From positions 1 through 64,000 of the forward strand of contig NZ_BMEC01000011.1 in NCBI RefSeq assembly GCF_014636295.1: a stretch of DNA of 64,000 bases. The letters are read 5' to 3'. Shown one piece after another: positions 53,288 to 63,650 of this stretch. The translations under genes were made by a program, and so were the position numbers. Origin of the DNA: Marivirga lumbricoides. Its GTDB lineage: Bacteria; Bacteroidota; Bacteroidia; Cytophagales; Cyclobacteriaceae. The notes below the pieces were generated by a model. It was not told the origin of the DNA, ran no database searches, and saw only the letters and a list, made by a program, of their open reading frames with translations. Position 1 is the first letter of the stretch, and each line of letters begins with the position of its first letter.

Positions 53288-54442
53288 TTAATTTCCTCCC
53301 TCTGTAGCTCCGGATTTTGCTTTGATAGCATCAGCCTTCTCCATCAATTTCTCAGCTTTATCATTCTCACCTAATTGCATGTAAACTGTTTGCAATGTTT
53401 CTATTACCGCCAATTCTTCAGGTGCTATTTCATGAGCTTTCTCGAAATAAGGTTTAGCTTTTTTCAAATATTCTTTTGCTTCAGCTTCTATCTTTTTCCC
53501 TTGCTTCTGGTAAGTTTGAAGATCCATGTCTCTTGCTTTACCAAAAAGGTCTGCAGCTTTATTATAGTAGAATACCGCCAAATTGTAATTAGCATCCAAA
53601 TAATCAGGATCTAACTCCACTGCTTTTTTGTAAGCTTGCTCAGCTTTTTCAGGCTGCTTTAATTCTTCATGTAAATAACCTAAGTTAAAGTAAAGATTAG
53701 CATTAGTAGGATCTTTCTCTATGGCCTCAGAAATCTTCGCTCTTGCTTCATCAGTTCTTTCTGCTGAAATTAAAAGGTTAATCTCTTGTTTTTCAAATGC
53801 ATCATTTTCAGGGAACTGCTTTTGAGCCATCTTGATAGCTTCAAGAGCTTTGTCTATATCTTGATTCTCATATCTTTCAATAGAGATGATGCTACCATAG
53901 ATATCTTCTGATTGATAATCTAAATCAATTAACCTGTAGTAATATTTAAGGGCAGTTTTATTATCCTTTGCCTGCTGAGCTGAAATACCGGCATATAAAG
54001 TTGCTGTTGTATCTTCCGGTAAAACTAATAAAGCTTTCTCAAAAGCTTTGTTGGCTGCTGAGTAATCAGCCGCTGAGTAAGCCTCAGAGCCTTTATTGAT
54101 AAAATTACCCCATAATTCCTGGATTTTCAAATCCGTCAAAGTATAGTAGTTAGAACCTTCTTTTTCCATTTCCTGTACTTTATCATAGCTTTTTACAGCT
54201 TCTTTCAGGTTCTCATCAGAGTACTCCTTATTTACTAAAGCCTGATAAATGGTTCCTCTTACATACCAGGTCTTGCCATCATCCATGGTTTTCTCATGTT
54301 TTGCTGCTTCATCAATCAGCTGTTTAGCTTCTTGCAATTTGCCACTTTCCAATGCACTTTCTGCCTTTCTCACGTTGGAATTTTGTGCAAACGCCAATCC
54401 CGCAAATAAGATCATGGCAAAAAATAAAGTTATTCTTTTCAT
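53288..54442 (-). CDS. Secreted TPR-repeat protein
   Basis: A 384-residue protein with a signal peptide (ITLFFAMILFAGLAFAQ, cleavage after residue 20) and about seven tetratricopeptide units. Clear ones include YFNLGYLHEELKQPEKAEQA with YKKAVELDPDYLDANYNLAV (about 250-290). It is probably periplasmic and serves as a protein-interaction scaffold. It lies about 100 bases after gyrA on the same strand, so co-transcription is possible. Confidence 0.85.
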   Translation of the reverse strand: MKRITLFFAMILFAGLAFAQNSNVRKAESALESGKLQEAKQLIDEAAKHEKTMDDGKTWYVRGTIYQALVNKEYSDENLKEAVKSYDKVQEMEKEGSNYYTLTDLKIQELWGNFINKGSEAYSAADYSAANKAFEKALLVLPEDTTATLYAGISAQQAKDNKTALKYYYRLIDLDYQSEDIYGSIISIERYENQDIDKALEAIKMAQKQFPENDAFEKQEINLLISAERTDEARAKISEAIEKDPTNANLYFNLGYLHEELKQPEKAEQAYKKAVELDPDYLDANYNLAVFYYNKAADLFGKARDMDLQTYQKQGKKIEAEAKEYLKKAKPYFEKAHEIAPEELAVIETLQTVYMQLGENDKAEKLMEKADAIKAKSGATEGGN

Positions 54443-54539
54443 CTTCTTTTTATTAGTTATACTTGTTTAATCACTGATCCCCTCAGCATGATTTGAGGTA
54501 AAATTAGAAAATTACAATTTCTGTTCAAATAATTATTTC

Positions 54540-57071
54540 CTACTCTTCAGTTTTTTCTTCTTCTGAACCTGTTGAATCACTCATATTTTCCGAAGTAATA
54601 TCATCTACTTCATCCTCTATGTCATCAATTTTTTCAATTTTCTCTACAGAAGAAATACTATCCTGCTCATTAATTTTAATAAGCCTCACCCCTTGAGTTG
54701 CACGACCCATCACACGTAAGGTTTCAACTGCTAACCTAATTGTGATGCCTGATTTATTAATAATCATTAAATCGTCAGTATCTATTACTTCCTTTATGGC
54801 CACAAGGCTGCCGGTTTTTTCAGTTACATTAAGTGTTTTAACACCTTTACCGCCTCTTTTTGTTACTCTGTAAGCCTCAATGTCCGATCTCTTACCATAA
54901 CCTTTTTCTGAAACTACCAATAAGTTAGCGTTCTCTCTGGTGATGGCCACCATTTCAACTACCACATCAGTTTCACTGGCTAAAGTAATACCGCGAACCC
55001 CTGCAGCTGTTCTTCCCATTGGCCTTACGTTACTTTCATGGAACCTGATAGCTCTTCCGGATCTGGCTGCAATAATGATGTTATTGTCACCATTCGTCAT
55101 TTTAACATTTAGCAATCTATCGCCTTCATTAATAGTGATGGCATTAATTCCATTAGTACGAGGTCGTGAATAAGCTTCTAAAGTAGTTTTCTTGATCGTA
55201 CCTTTTTCAGTACACATTACTAAGAAGTTATTATTAATGTAATCTTCATCAGAAAGATTATCCACATTAATAACAGCACGAACAGAATCACTTGGTTCTA
55301 TATTAATCAGGTTCTGAATGGCTCTTCCCTTTGAGGTTTTGGCACCTTCAGGTAACCTATATACTTTAATCCAGAAAACCTTTCCTGATTCCGTGAAAAT
55401 CAGCAGGTAATTATGGGTTTTAGCTACAAACAAATGCTCTGTAAAATCATCTGTTTTACTGCCGGCCCCTTTCGAACCTACTCCACCTCTTCCTTGTGTT
55501 TTATATTCTCCTAATTGCGTTCTTTTGATATACCCTTGATGAGAAATTGTAATAACTACCTCTTCATTAGGGATCATATCTTCATCAGTGAACTCTTCTG
55601 CACTATGAACAATCTCAGTTCTACGCTCGTCCCCATATCTATCTTTCATTTCCTGCAACTCATCCTTAATGATTTGCATTCTTAATTCTTCATTATTCAA
55701 GATACTTTCCAGATACTCAATCAATTTCATGATTTCCTCGTATTCCGAAACTATTTTTTCACGCTCAAGACCTGTAAGCCTCTGCAAACGCATATCTAAA
55801 ATAGCTTTGGCCTGGATTTCCGAAAGCTCAAACTTCTCCATCAAGCCATTCTTCGCAATTTCAGGATCTCTTGACTCTCTGATCAATTTGATTACCTCAT
55901 CCAGGTTATCAAGAGCAATTAAATATCCCTGCAATATATGGGCTCTCTTTTGCGCCTCATCTAACTCATACTGTGTTCTTCTTATCACTACATCATGTCT
56001 GTGATCCACATAATGTTTAATAAGATCTTTTAGATTTAAAGTCTCTGGTCTCCCTTTTACAAGAGCCACATTGTTTACACTAAAAGAGGTTTGAAGTTGG
56101 GTATATTTATAAAGGTTATTTAATACAACGTTAGGAATTGCATCTTTCTTAATATCATACACAATTCTCAATCCATCTCTATCAGACTCATCCCTGATAT
56201 CGGAAATGCCTTCTATCTTCTTTTCATTCACAAGGGCAGCAGTCTTTTCAATCATGCTGGCCTTATTCACCATATATGGTATTTCAGAGACTATAATTTG
56301 CTCTCTCCCTGATTTCAGCACTTCAATTTCAGCTTTTGCTCGCATTACAATTCGGCCTCTTCCTGTTTCAAAAGCCGATCGTACACCCTGATACCCGTAT
56401 ATTATTGCACCTGTTGGGAAATCAGGAGCAGTAATGTGCTCCATTAGCTCTGAAATAGTAATTTCATTGTTTTCTATATAAGCAACAATACCATCAACAA
56501 CTTCAGAAAGATTATGTGGCGCCATATTGGTAGCCATACCTACAGCAATACCAGATGCTCCATTTAATAGCAAATTCGGAACTTTCGCAGGTAAAACTGA
56601 AGGCTCTTTTAGGGAATCATCAAAGTTAGATTGGAAATCAACCGTGTTCTTGTTGATATCTCCCAACATTTCATCCGCAATTCTTTTAAGCCTGGCTTCA
56701 GTATAACGCATGGCAGCAGGAGAATCCCCATCTATAGAACCAAAGTTACCCTGACCATCCACCATTTGGTATCTTAACGACCATGGCTGAGCCATCCTCA
56801 CCATAGTATCGTACACGGCTGAATCACCATGTGGGTGATACTTACCTAATACTTCACCAACAATTCTGGCAGATTTTTTATAAGGGCGGTTGTAGGATAA
56901 ACCTAAATCCTGCATTCCGTAAAGTATACGTCTATGTACTGGTTTGAGCCCATCCCTCACATCAGGAAGTGCTCTGGAAACAATTACCGACATCGAATAA
57001 TCGATATAGGCTACTCTCATCTCATCCTCGATGTAAATCGGGATTATATTCTCATTTTCTCCTTGAGCCAT
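54540..57071 (-). CDS. gyrA: DNA gyrase subunit A
   Basis: An 843-residue type IIA topoisomerase subunit. N-terminal [20 protein letters not shown] and the quinolone-resistance region around [20 protein letters not shown] (about 77-96; the usual Ser and Asp/Glu positions hold Ser and Tyr-Asp here) lead to the active Tyr in [14 protein letters not shown] (about 122). The C-terminal pinwheel has the GyrA box QGRGGVG, which separates it from ParC. The tail is acidic ([13 protein letters not shown]). A good promoter lies upstream. Confidence 0.96.
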   Translation of the reverse strand: MAQGENENIIPIYIEDEMRVAYIDYSMSVIVSRALPDVRDGLKPVHRRILYGMQDLGLSYNRPYKKSARIVGEVLGKYHPHGDSAVYDTMVRMAQPWSLRYQMVDGQGNFGSIDGDSPAAMRYTEARLKRIADEMLGDINKNTVDFQSNFDDSLKEPSVLPAKVPNLLLNGASGIAVGMATNMAPHNLSEVVDGIVAYIENNEITISELMEHITAPDFPTGAIIYGYQGVRSAFETGRGRIVMRAKAEIEVLKSGREQIIVSEIPYMVNKASMIEKTAALVNEKKIEGISDIRDESDRDGLRIVYDIKKDAIPNVVLNNLYKYTQLQTSFSVNNVALVKGRPETLNLKDLIKHYVDHRHDVVIRRTQYELDEAQKRAHILQGYLIALDNLDEVIKLIRESRDPEIAKNGLMEKFELSEIQAKAILDMRLQRLTGLEREKIVSEYEEIMKLIEYLESILNNEELRMQIIKDELQEMKDRYGDERRTEIVHSAEEFTDEDMIPNEEVVITISHQGYIKRTQLGEYKTQGRGGVGSKGAGSKTDDFTEHLFVAKTHNYLLIFTESGKVFWIKVYRLPEGAKTSKGRAIQNLINIEPSDSVRAVINVDNLSDEDYINNNFLVMCTEKGTIKKTTLEAYSRPRTNGINAITINEGDRLLNVKMTNGDNNIIIAARSGRAIRFHESNVRPMGRTAAGVRGITLASETDVVVEMVAITRENANLLVVSEKGYGKRSDIEAYRVTKRGGKGVKTLNVTEKTGSLVAIKEVIDTDDLMIINKSGITIRLAVETLRVMGRATQGVRLIKINEQDSISSVEKIEKIDDIEDEVDDITSENMSDSTGSEEEKTEE

Positions 57072-57129
57072 AAGTATGTTACTAAAATCTAATTAATCTG
57101 CAATTTACTGAATTTTAATCAAGCAGTGA

Positions 57130-57159
57130 CAAAAATAAGCATTTCATTTACGTTTCAAA
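57130..57159 (-). promoter_or_regulatory. Promoter of gyrA
   Basis: On the minus strand TTTG (57159-57156) and TATTTTTG (57137-57130) are separated by 18 bases, close to the Bacteroidota TTTG/TAnnTTTG consensus. The -33 part lies inside the 3' end of the upstream gene. The start ATG is 59 bases downstream. Confidence 0.7.
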
Positions 57160-58193
57160 AAACCAAACAAACCTCTTTTTTCTGTCGCTAAATAAGGGTG
57201 ATTTTCACCCACTTTTGGGTTTTGTATTTTATGGATTGGCTGACCTCTAAATTTTTTATCAACATGGATGTGTTCTTTCTGCGCCTCACAATTTTTTATG
57301 GGGCAGTTTCGATATAATGGGAAGCTAACCCTTATGCCTACTTGAAATTGAACATTCCACATGTTGGTTTTAATGGTTTCTCCGGTAGGAATTTGAGTAT
57401 TTATCGATTTTAAGTCGATAGAAGGACGCATAACCAGATGGAAGTATTTTGATAAGTTTTTTTCTACAGGAAATCCGAAATTCCAGTAGCTATTTTCCGA
57501 AACTGTTGAGGAAGGAAAAGTACTCTCAGGAAGCTTAAATTTCCCAAACTCTATATCCGCGTAATATGAAAAATTCCACCAATCCCAGTAACGTACCCCT
57601 GCAGTGATATAATACTTTTGAGTAAAAAAACTGTTAAAATCTGATTCATAACTGTTAATATAATCAGGAAAGCCCTTTAAGCTCATTTTTGCAGTAGTAT
57701 TTAATTCGAAAGTAGCACCCGCTCCTAATCTATATCTCAGGTAATTAAAATGTAATTTTACATGAACAGGAACAGCATGCCCCCCACCTCTCAGTCTTTT
57801 TTCACCACTTTCAATCAAATAAGAAGAGCCCGGAGCACCTTCATTACTATTGGCATCATAAAAAACAGCATTTGAGGTATTAAGTGTATCAGTAACAAAT
57901 GGTTTATTCAGCCAGTTGCCTATTCCTACAGATAAATTATAGGCACTATCAGAGCCCAATATATATAAATTGCCATTCGTACTATAAAGTGAATAATCAT
58001 CGAGATTTTGCCTGTAACGTGTATTTCCGTAGCCAATAGCTACTTCAGCAGAAAAATGAGAAAGGACTCTTCTAAAAAGGTTAGGCTGAATATCAGCGCT
58101 GTTAGGCGGAGGCCCCCACGGATTAAATACCTGCCCCAGCACCTGGGTTTGCATTAGCGCAAAAGCTATGATGAAAACAAGTATTATCCTCAT
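57144..58193 (-). CDS. Probable outer-membrane beta-barrel protein
   Basis: A 349-residue protein from ATG 58193, chosen because it gives a proper signal peptide (MRIILVFIIAFALMQTQVLG). The rest alternates polar and aromatic residues (AEVAIGYGNTRYRQNL; VKLHFNYLRYRLGAGATFEL; WWNFSYYADIEFGKF; NVQFQVGIRVSFPLYRNCP), as in barrels. A basic cytosol-like tail (HPYLATEKRGLFGFLKRK) is odd for a barrel. The family is unknown. Confidence 0.65.
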   Translation of the reverse strand: MRIILVFIIAFALMQTQVLGQVFNPWGPPPNSADIQPNLFRRVLSHFSAEVAIGYGNTRYRQNLDDYSLYSTNGNLYILGSDSAYNLSVGIGNWLNKPFVTDTLNTSNAVFYDANSNEGAPGSSYLIESGEKRLRGGGHAVPVHVKLHFNYLRYRLGAGATFELNTTAKMSLKGFPDYINSYESDFNSFFTQKYYITAGVRYWDWWNFSYYADIEFGKFKLPESTFPSSTVSENSYWNFGFPVEKNLSKYFHLVMRPSIDLKSINTQIPTGETIKTNMWNVQFQVGIRVSFPLYRNCPIKNCEAQKEHIHVDKKFRGQPIHKIQNPKVGENHPYLATEKRGLFGFLKRK

Positions 58194-58274
58194 AAAATAT
58201 ATTGCCTGAACAACCAATTCGATTATTTTCAACTGACAAAGGTACAATAATTATGCTAAAGCAACATAATAGTA

Positions 58275-58871
58275 TTACTTTAACTCGTATTTTGCCATAA
58301 ATTCTTTAAAAATAAGGTGTTTACCAAGGCCTACCTTCTCTCCTATTTCATTCAACTTTTCTAATTCATCCTTTTTAATCTTTCTGGTCTGAAGGATTTC
58401 CTCATCACTCTCAAGAAACAAAGAAGAAATAAAACGCACTAAAAAATAAGGGGAACGCATTAGCCTGGATTCAAATGAAATTGAATTATCATTTATTAAT
58501 TGAAGTTCCTCAGTTTGTATTAATATATCCAAACATTTATTGATAGCCGTGTAGAATTTATCTTCCCACTTGGGGAAACTTTTAATTAAATATTTAAGGC
58601 CATCAACCACCGGGTCTTTTGACAGAAAGAAGCCTCCTTTGGAATACTTACGCGCTTTTTTCTGAAGAGACATTTCTTCTCCTAAGCTGATATTCTGGTT
58701 AGCCATCTTCTTCCCCACTTCCGGGCTAAGCAAAATGATAGCTAAAAAATCATGGTTTTTAATTTTCAGATAGCGTGCCTCACTTTCAATAAATTCTTTC
58801 TTAAGCTGAGCTACTACCTCATCTATTTGCTTATTGCTAATTATTATAGCTATCTCTTCCTCGCTGAACAT
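58275..58871 (-). CDS. Conserved-looking helical protein, unknown
   Basis: A 198-residue cytosolic protein, mostly helical and charged (IDEVVAQLKKEFIESEARYL; KKARKYSKGGFFLSKDPVVD; KDELEKLNEIGEKVGLGKHL). No signal peptide, membrane segment or known motif. It is 82 bases after the barrel gene's start and may share its transcript. I do not recognise the family. Confidence 0.6.
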   Translation of the reverse strand: MFSEEEIAIIISNKQIDEVVAQLKKEFIESEARYLKIKNHDFLAIILLSPEVGKKMANQNISLGEEMSLQKKARKYSKGGFFLSKDPVVDGLKYLIKSFPKWEDKFYTAINKCLDILIQTEELQLINDNSISFESRLMRSPYFLVRFISSLFLESDEEILQTRKIKKDELEKLNEIGEKVGLGKHLIFKEFMAKYELK

Positions 58872-58962
58872 TTGCTAAATCAATTAAAAACACGAGGAAA
58901 AATACATTATTTGACTATATAATCCAATTTAAAATCAAAATCTTTAAAACATAAGCAGTAAA

Positions 58963-59640
58963 CTAAAGGAAGTTTTTTGATGCAGCGCCAGATTGCTTAC
59001 TAAAAATCGCAACTTGCTCATCATAAACATCATTTTGTAAATATTTAAAGTACCACTTTCTGGAGTAAGTACTATTATCGGGTAAGCTTCTGTGAATAGA
59101 TAATTGCAAAAGCTCTTTATTATCTTCTGAACTTATAATTTCAATTGTCCTTTTTCGGTTGGGAAAGGTCAATGTGATTAAACTCCCCTCATCAGCATTT
59201 TTCACCGACATCTTTTCAGCTTCATTAATTAAAGTTAGAAGCCATTCCGGATTAAGTAATATTGCACTATGCAGGGAGTCAGCCAGTACATCTATTGCCG
59301 CATCATCAAAATCCGTACTAATTAAGTTCTCTATTGTCTGATCATCATTCCTAATAATTTGAAGGTAATTCTCTTTTACAGACTTAGTTAATCCAAAATA
59401 AAAGCCTGACAAACTTCCGTAAGAACTTCTGGTAAGTTTACCTGTTCCGTATAATAAAAAAACAGGTTCCTGATGAGCTAACCCCTCGGTATATTCCACC
59501 TCGTAATAGTATTTTTTCTGCTCAGTTAAATTACCGTATAATGCTTTAATTGAATTAGTTCCCTGATCCTCATACTTCTTTTGACATGAAAGCACCAAAG
59601 TTAGAAACACTACAGCAAGTGGAAATATGTTAATTCTCAT
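58963..59640 (-). CDS. Lipoprotein, unknown
   Basis: A 225-residue lipoprotein (INIFPLAVVFLTLVLSC, Cys at 19). The remainder has strand-rich segments (YYYEVEYTEGLAHQEPVFLL; SLITLTFPNRKRTIEIISSE; STYSRKWYFKYLQNDVYDEQ). No family recognised. It probably sits in the outer membrane or periplasm. Confidence 0.65.
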   Translation of the reverse strand: MRINIFPLAVVFLTLVLSCQKKYEDQGTNSIKALYGNLTEQKKYYYEVEYTEGLAHQEPVFLLYGTGKLTRSSYGSLSGFYFGLTKSVKENYLQIIRNDDQTIENLISTDFDDAAIDVLADSLHSAILLNPEWLLTLINEAEKMSVKNADEGSLITLTFPNRKRTIEIISSEDNKELLQLSIHRSLPDNSTYSRKWYFKYLQNDVYDEQVAIFSKQSGAASKNFL

Positions 59641-59761
59641 TCTAAAAATATTTTAAGCTTATCAGAAGCCCATTGCAATGATATTATTGAAGCTTCAGTA
59701 ACTGAAATTTAATCATAAAAATGAAAAATAGGAATTGAAATTGCAGAAAGCTATAAAATAG

Positions 59762-60604
59762 CTATAATTTAATAAAAACACCTGCCTGATATGTTCTGGC
59801 AGCCAAAATTGAACGTCCTGAAACCGCGGTACCAAATCCAGCAGATAAACCCAATTGCTCATTCACTTGAAAAATTAATTCTGGTGCTAAACTTAAATAT
59901 TCTACATTATTATTGAAGAGTCCATTGCCATTGAGTGCATTTTCATCTCCATTAAAGAAGGATTTTACTCCAAATGCCCGCGTAATTAGCGTAAACTTCT
60001 TCAATGTATAGCCTAACTCCATTCCATAACGGAATTCATCAGAAAAATTACTGGTGCGGTTGTTCACCCCGAGATCAAGAATAGCATAAAAGGGTACCGG
60101 ATAAAAAGAATATCCGGCTGAGAGGCTCACTAACTGATTAAATTCTCCATCACCAGTTTGCAGCAATTGCGTATTGCCTCCGGAAGGGTTACCAGTAGGA
60201 ATACCTAAAGTAAGACCAAAACTTACTACCAGGGCATCTTTCTGTAAAAATGTGTATTTAAAAGATATATCAATATCTCCAATACTATTCAATTCATCAC
60301 CTTCAGCAATAAGCACATCATTTGTATCTACCCTCTTATTCAGAATTGCACGACTAAAAACAGGAGCATAAACTACTCCTGTTATCTTTTCAGTAAAACC
60401 ATATTCAGCATAAATGCTGGTAGTATAAAGTCCGGTGGTTGTAATATCTATAATTTCTCCATTTCTATTATAGAATTTGGAGGCATTAATCCACCATTGC
60501 CCCAGCTTAATAAATGCACTCTTAGGCTTTTGAGGCCATGGTCCGCGGGAATAGCCATGACTTACTAAAAACATCATTAAAATAAAAAATCCTAATTTTT
60601 TCAT
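59762..60604 (-). CDS. Outer-membrane transporter-like barrel protein
   Basis: A 280-residue protein from ATG 60604 (an upstream start inside the previous gene is less likely). Signal peptide KKLGFFILMMFLVSHGYSRG, then alternating strands (IYAEYGFTEKITGVVYAPVF; DIDISFKYTFLQKDALVVSF; LTLGIPTGNPSGGN; LAPELIFQVNEQLGLSAGFG) like MetA-pathway/phenol-type or porin-like barrels. It begins 7 bases after the BIG2-DM13 lipoprotein gene, so the two form an operon. Confidence 0.72.
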   Translation of the reverse strand: MKKLGFFILMMFLVSHGYSRGPWPQKPKSAFIKLGQWWINASKFYNRNGEIIDITTTGLYTTSIYAEYGFTEKITGVVYAPVFSRAILNKRVDTNDVLIAEGDELNSIGDIDISFKYTFLQKDALVVSFGLTLGIPTGNPSGGNTQLLQTGDGEFNQLVSLSAGYSFYPVPFYAILDLGVNNRTSNFSDEFRYGMELGYTLKKFTLITRAFGVKSFFNGDENALNGNGLFNNNVEYLSLAPELIFQVNEQLGLSAGFGTAVSGRSILAARTYQAGVFIKL

Positions 60605-60611
60605 GAAAGCA

Positions 60612-61280
60612 TCAGTTAAGTGTGGCAGTACCAAAGAGTACCCCAAAAGGTTGACAGTATATATGAACGAATTGATAGGTATTTAGCGTAATATTTTCCG
60701 GTGCCTGGTATGTCTGAACACCTGTATTTGCTTTCAACTCACCTAAAGAGGCCCCTCCAGCCACCCCGGTTGAAGAATTACTCAAATAAACATATAAGCC
60801 TGGCCCGCTTGAGGTGCGAAAATCATCATTAAACCTTAACTCAACTTTTCCACCGACATCAGTCAACTCGCAGGAACCTTCAACTGAATAGCTATTTTTC
60901 CCAACAAATACCCCACTTCTCATCTGGGAGAATTTAGTCATTTCATTAGCTTCAATAGTAATGGAGTCCATCAGCATATTGTCCACTGTAAGTTTAATAG
61001 TAGCTGAACCAACTTTGTCAGCACTGAGTAGCCCTTCCTGCGTAATACTTAATACTGAGGCATCACTTGATTGCCATTCAATCTGACCTGGTATAACTTC
61101 CATTCCTAGCTGATCTTCATATTGAAAATCAAGTTGAATAGAAGTGCCAATTTCAAGAGAAATAATCGGTGTAGTGATCTCTACCTTGGCAAGATTCACT
61201 TCTGCTTCAACTACATCCTCACCTATGCAGCTTATAAAAAGTGAGATAAAAACGACAGAATAAAGAACTAATCTATTCAT
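60612..61280 (-). CDS. Lipoprotein with BIG2 and DM13 domains
   Basis: A 222-residue lipoprotein (MNRLVLYSVVFISLFISC, Cys at 18). Residues about 30-110 are a BIG2 Ig-like domain (IEWQSSDASVLSITQEGLLS, ADKVGSATIKLTV). Residues about 120-220 match DM13: SGVFVGKNSYSVEGSCELT, FRTSSGPGLYVYLS, LGELKANTGVQTYQAPEN and VHIYCQPFGVLFGTATL with a Cys near the C-terminus. DM13 is a predicted redox or heme-linked domain. It is coupled with the barrel gene. Confidence 0.82.
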   Translation of the reverse strand: MNRLVLYSVVFISLFISCIGEDVVEAEVNLAKVEITTPIISLEIGTSIQLDFQYEDQLGMEVIPGQIEWQSSDASVLSITQEGLLSADKVGSATIKLTVDNMLMDSITIEANEMTKFSQMRSGVFVGKNSYSVEGSCELTDVGGKVELRFNDDFRTSSGPGLYVYLSNSSTGVAGGASLGELKANTGVQTYQAPENITLNTYQFVHIYCQPFGVLFGTATLN

Positions 61281-61430
61281 AAGCTTTAGTTTATCAAGTA
61301 AATGAAAATAAAAAATCGCTATTAAAAAGTCTTACAGCGGACTCTTTAAGAGGTTTGAAAGTTACTACTAGATAAAGAAGCTTAAACCAATGCGGTAATA
61401 GACCGTTATTCTGAAAAATTAAAATAATTT

Positions 61431-62594
61431 ATGAACGCATTTGAATTTAATAATCCTACAAAAATCATTTACGGAAAAGGAGAGATTAAAAAGCTTGAAA
61501 CCAACATCCCTCCCCAATCAAAAATATTGTTAGCGTATGGAGGAGGAAGTATAAAGAGTAATGGAATTTACGAACAGGTAGTAGCGGCTATTTCTGACTT
61601 CAAAGTAACGGAATTTGCGGGAATTGAGCCTAACCCTCATTTCGAAACACTTATGAAGGCTGTAAATATCATCAGAGAGAAAAACATTGATTTTATATTA
61701 GCTGTTGGAGGTGGCTCTGTTATTGACGGGTGCAAATTTATTTCAGCAGCTGTGCATTATCAGGGTGATGAATGGGACCTTGTAGAGAAGGGACTGGCCA
61801 GGAAACAGGAAAAAGTGGTACCTTTTGGCACTGTACTTACTTTGCCTGCAACCGGTTCAGAAATGAATAGTGGTGGAGTAATTACAAAAGCTTCCACTCA
61901 ACAGAAAAGAACCTTTGGAGGCCCACAGTATTTTCCTGTCTTTTCAGTCTTAGATCCCGCAGTAATTCAGTCCTTACCTAAAAGACAAATAGCCAATGGT
62001 ATTGTTGATGCGTTTACACATGTAATGGAGCAATATCTTACTTACAAACATGATGCTATTTTACAGGACAGAATTTCAGAAGGAATTTTGCAAACATTAA
62101 TTGAAATTGGCCCTGGCATAATGGAAAATCCTAAAGATGAAAAACTCGCAGGAAACTTTATGTGGTCAGCTACCATGGCTCTTAATGGATTATTAAGGCT
62201 AGGTGTGCCAACTGACTGGTCAACTCATATGATTGCACATGAATTAACCGCTTTACACGGAATTGACCATGCAAGAACTTTAGCTATTATTGCTCCTAAC
62301 TTATACCGAAAATTATTTGAGGATAAAAAAGAAAAACTCGCACAGTATGGTAAGAGAGTTTGGAATTTAAAGGGAGAGTCTGAAATTGAAATTGCTGAGA
62401 AGGCCATTGAAAAAACCGTTGATTTCTTCGAATCATTAGGTATAGATACCAGGCTATCTGATTATACTGAAGACTATAGTGACACTGCTCAGATAGTACA
62501 TGACAGGTTTAAGGAAAGAAAGTGGCTTGGATTAGGTGAAAGACAGAAAGTGGGGCCAGAACTAGCTAAAGCTATTGTTGAAATGAGCTATTAA
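61431..62594 (+). CDS. Iron-dependent alcohol dehydrogenase (YqhD/BDH-like)
   Basis: A 387-residue NAD(P)-dependent dehydrogenase that reduces aldehydes. The N-domain has FEFNNPTKIIYGKGEI and AVGGGSVIDGCKFI; the metal ligands lie in GIVDAFTHVMEQYL, THMIAHELTALHGIDHARTL (one Asp and three His overall). The order and length are those of the YqhD/butanol dehydrogenase branch of the iron ADH family. Confidence 0.93.
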   Translation: MNAFEFNNPTKIIYGKGEIKKLETNIPPQSKILLAYGGGSIKSNGIYEQVVAAISDFKVTEFAGIEPNPHFETLMKAVNIIREKNIDFILAVGGGSVIDGCKFISAAVHYQGDEWDLVEKGLARKQEKVVPFGTVLTLPATGSEMNSGGVITKASTQQKRTFGGPQYFPVFSVLDPAVIQSLPKRQIANGIVDAFTHVMEQYLTYKHDAILQDRISEGILQTLIEIGPGIMENPKDEKLAGNFMWSATMALNGLLRLGVPTDWSTHMIAHELTALHGIDHARTLAIIAPNLYRKLFEDKKEKLAQYGKRVWNLKGESEIEIAEKAIEKTVDFFESLGIDTRLSDYTEDYSDTAQIVHDRFKERKWLGLGERQKVGPELAKAIVEMSY

Positions 62595-62620
62595 CTCTGG
62601 TTATAGTTTGATTCATAAAA

Positions 62621-62655
62621 AAGGCTAAACTCATTTACAAGTTTAGCCTTTTTTA
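62621..62655. terminator. Bidirectional terminator between convergent genes
   Basis: AAGGCTAAACT (62621-62631) pairs with AGTTTAGCCTT (62640-62650). A T run follows on the plus strand and an A run precedes, so it can serve both the dehydrogenase and the secreted protein gene. Confidence 0.88.
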
Positions 62656-62668
62656 TAGGTAGAAAAAA

Positions 62669-63136
62669 TTAAGCTTCTCCCTGAGGTGGAGCAATTCTTT
62701 CTGAAATTTCTTTATATCTGGCCTGAACATCAGCATCGGAGGAAAGAGCTGCTTTAATGGCTTTGTAATTACTTACGCCAACCATCTTTTGAGCTAATGT
62801 ATTTAATACTTCCTTAATAGCATCTTTTCTTTCATCCTGCTCCTTCACAATAAGTTTCATGAATTTAACTTCAAAATCATTAGCTCCTTTAGCTTTTAAT
62901 TTTGCCTCATCATCACCTGCACTTGCTAATTCCTGATATCTCTTCACATCAAACCCATCCTGGTTATCAATAATAGTTTGAACGGAAGTACTGATACCTG
63001 CTTTCATTTGATCTACAACTTGCATTAATAATGCATAATTGTATAAATCCTCATCTGTTACAGCTTCATCTTGTGCCTGAACTGCTGAAAAGTTAAAGCA
63101 AATCAATGCCGCTAAAACAAATAATCCTTTTTTCAT
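62669..63136 (-). CDS. Secreted helical protein (DUF4168-like)
   Basis: A 155-residue protein from ATG 63136; a second ATG at 63148 adds four residues. The signal peptide KKGLFVLAALICFNFSAVQA is followed by an acidic, mostly helical body (TDEDLYNYALLMQVVDQMKA; KVSDADVQARYKEISERI-like end, SSDADVQARYKEISERIAPP). This resembles DUF4168-type secreted helical proteins of Bacteroidota. Function unknown. Confidence 0.7.
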   Translation of the reverse strand: MKKGLFVLAALICFNFSAVQAQDEAVTDEDLYNYALLMQVVDQMKAGISTSVQTIIDNQDGFDVKRYQELASAGDDEAKLKAKGANDFEVKFMKLIVKEQDERKDAIKEVLNTLAQKMVGVSNYKAIKAALSSDADVQARYKEISERIAPPQGEA

Positions 63137-63264
63137 TATAATTTTCATAATTATTAAATATACTATGTTTAACTTAGTTTTATATTTATTTAAACCTCGA
63201 ATTAAAGCTTTTTGTTAACATAAGGCAAATTTTTTAACTATTAAGTGCGCTAAAATTAAAAAAT

Positions 63265-63621
63265 ATGAGAAAAGTAGTCTATTATTTAAGTACTTGTGAC
63301 ACCTGTAAGAAAATAATGTCTCAATTAGATTTAAATGATTTTGAGAAAATAGACATAAAAAACAGCCCTCTTTCAGAACCTCAATTATTGGAACTATATG
63401 TAATAACGGAATCCTACGAAGAGCTATTTAATAAAAGATCCATTAAATATAGAACACTTGGCTTAAACCAACAGAACCTCTCAGAAAATGATTATAAAGA
63501 GCATTTATTAAAAGAGTATACCTTTCTTAAAAGACCAGTGTTTCTTGTAAATGGAGAGCTTTTTATAGGTAATAGTAAAAAAACTGTTGAGCGATTAAAA
63601 GATCGTTTCGGACATTCTTAA
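63265..63621 (+). CDS. ArsC/Spx-family protein
   Basis: A 118-residue thioredoxin-like protein. The start RKVVYYLSTCDTCKKIMSQL contains CDTC, a C-x-x-C at residues about 11-14, and IKYRTLGLNQQNLSEND and LKRPVFLVNGELFIGN follow the ArsC family, including the RP motif. It is more like the ArsC-related YffB/Spx group than a true arsenate reductase. Confidence 0.85.
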   Translation: MRKVVYYLSTCDTCKKIMSQLDLNDFEKIDIKNSPLSEPQLLELYVITESYEELFNKRSIKYRTLGLNQQNLSENDYKEHLLKEYTFLKRPVFLVNGELFIGNSKKTVERLKDRFGHS

Positions 63622-63650
63622 AGAATAAAAGATCGTGTGGACCTCTCATG

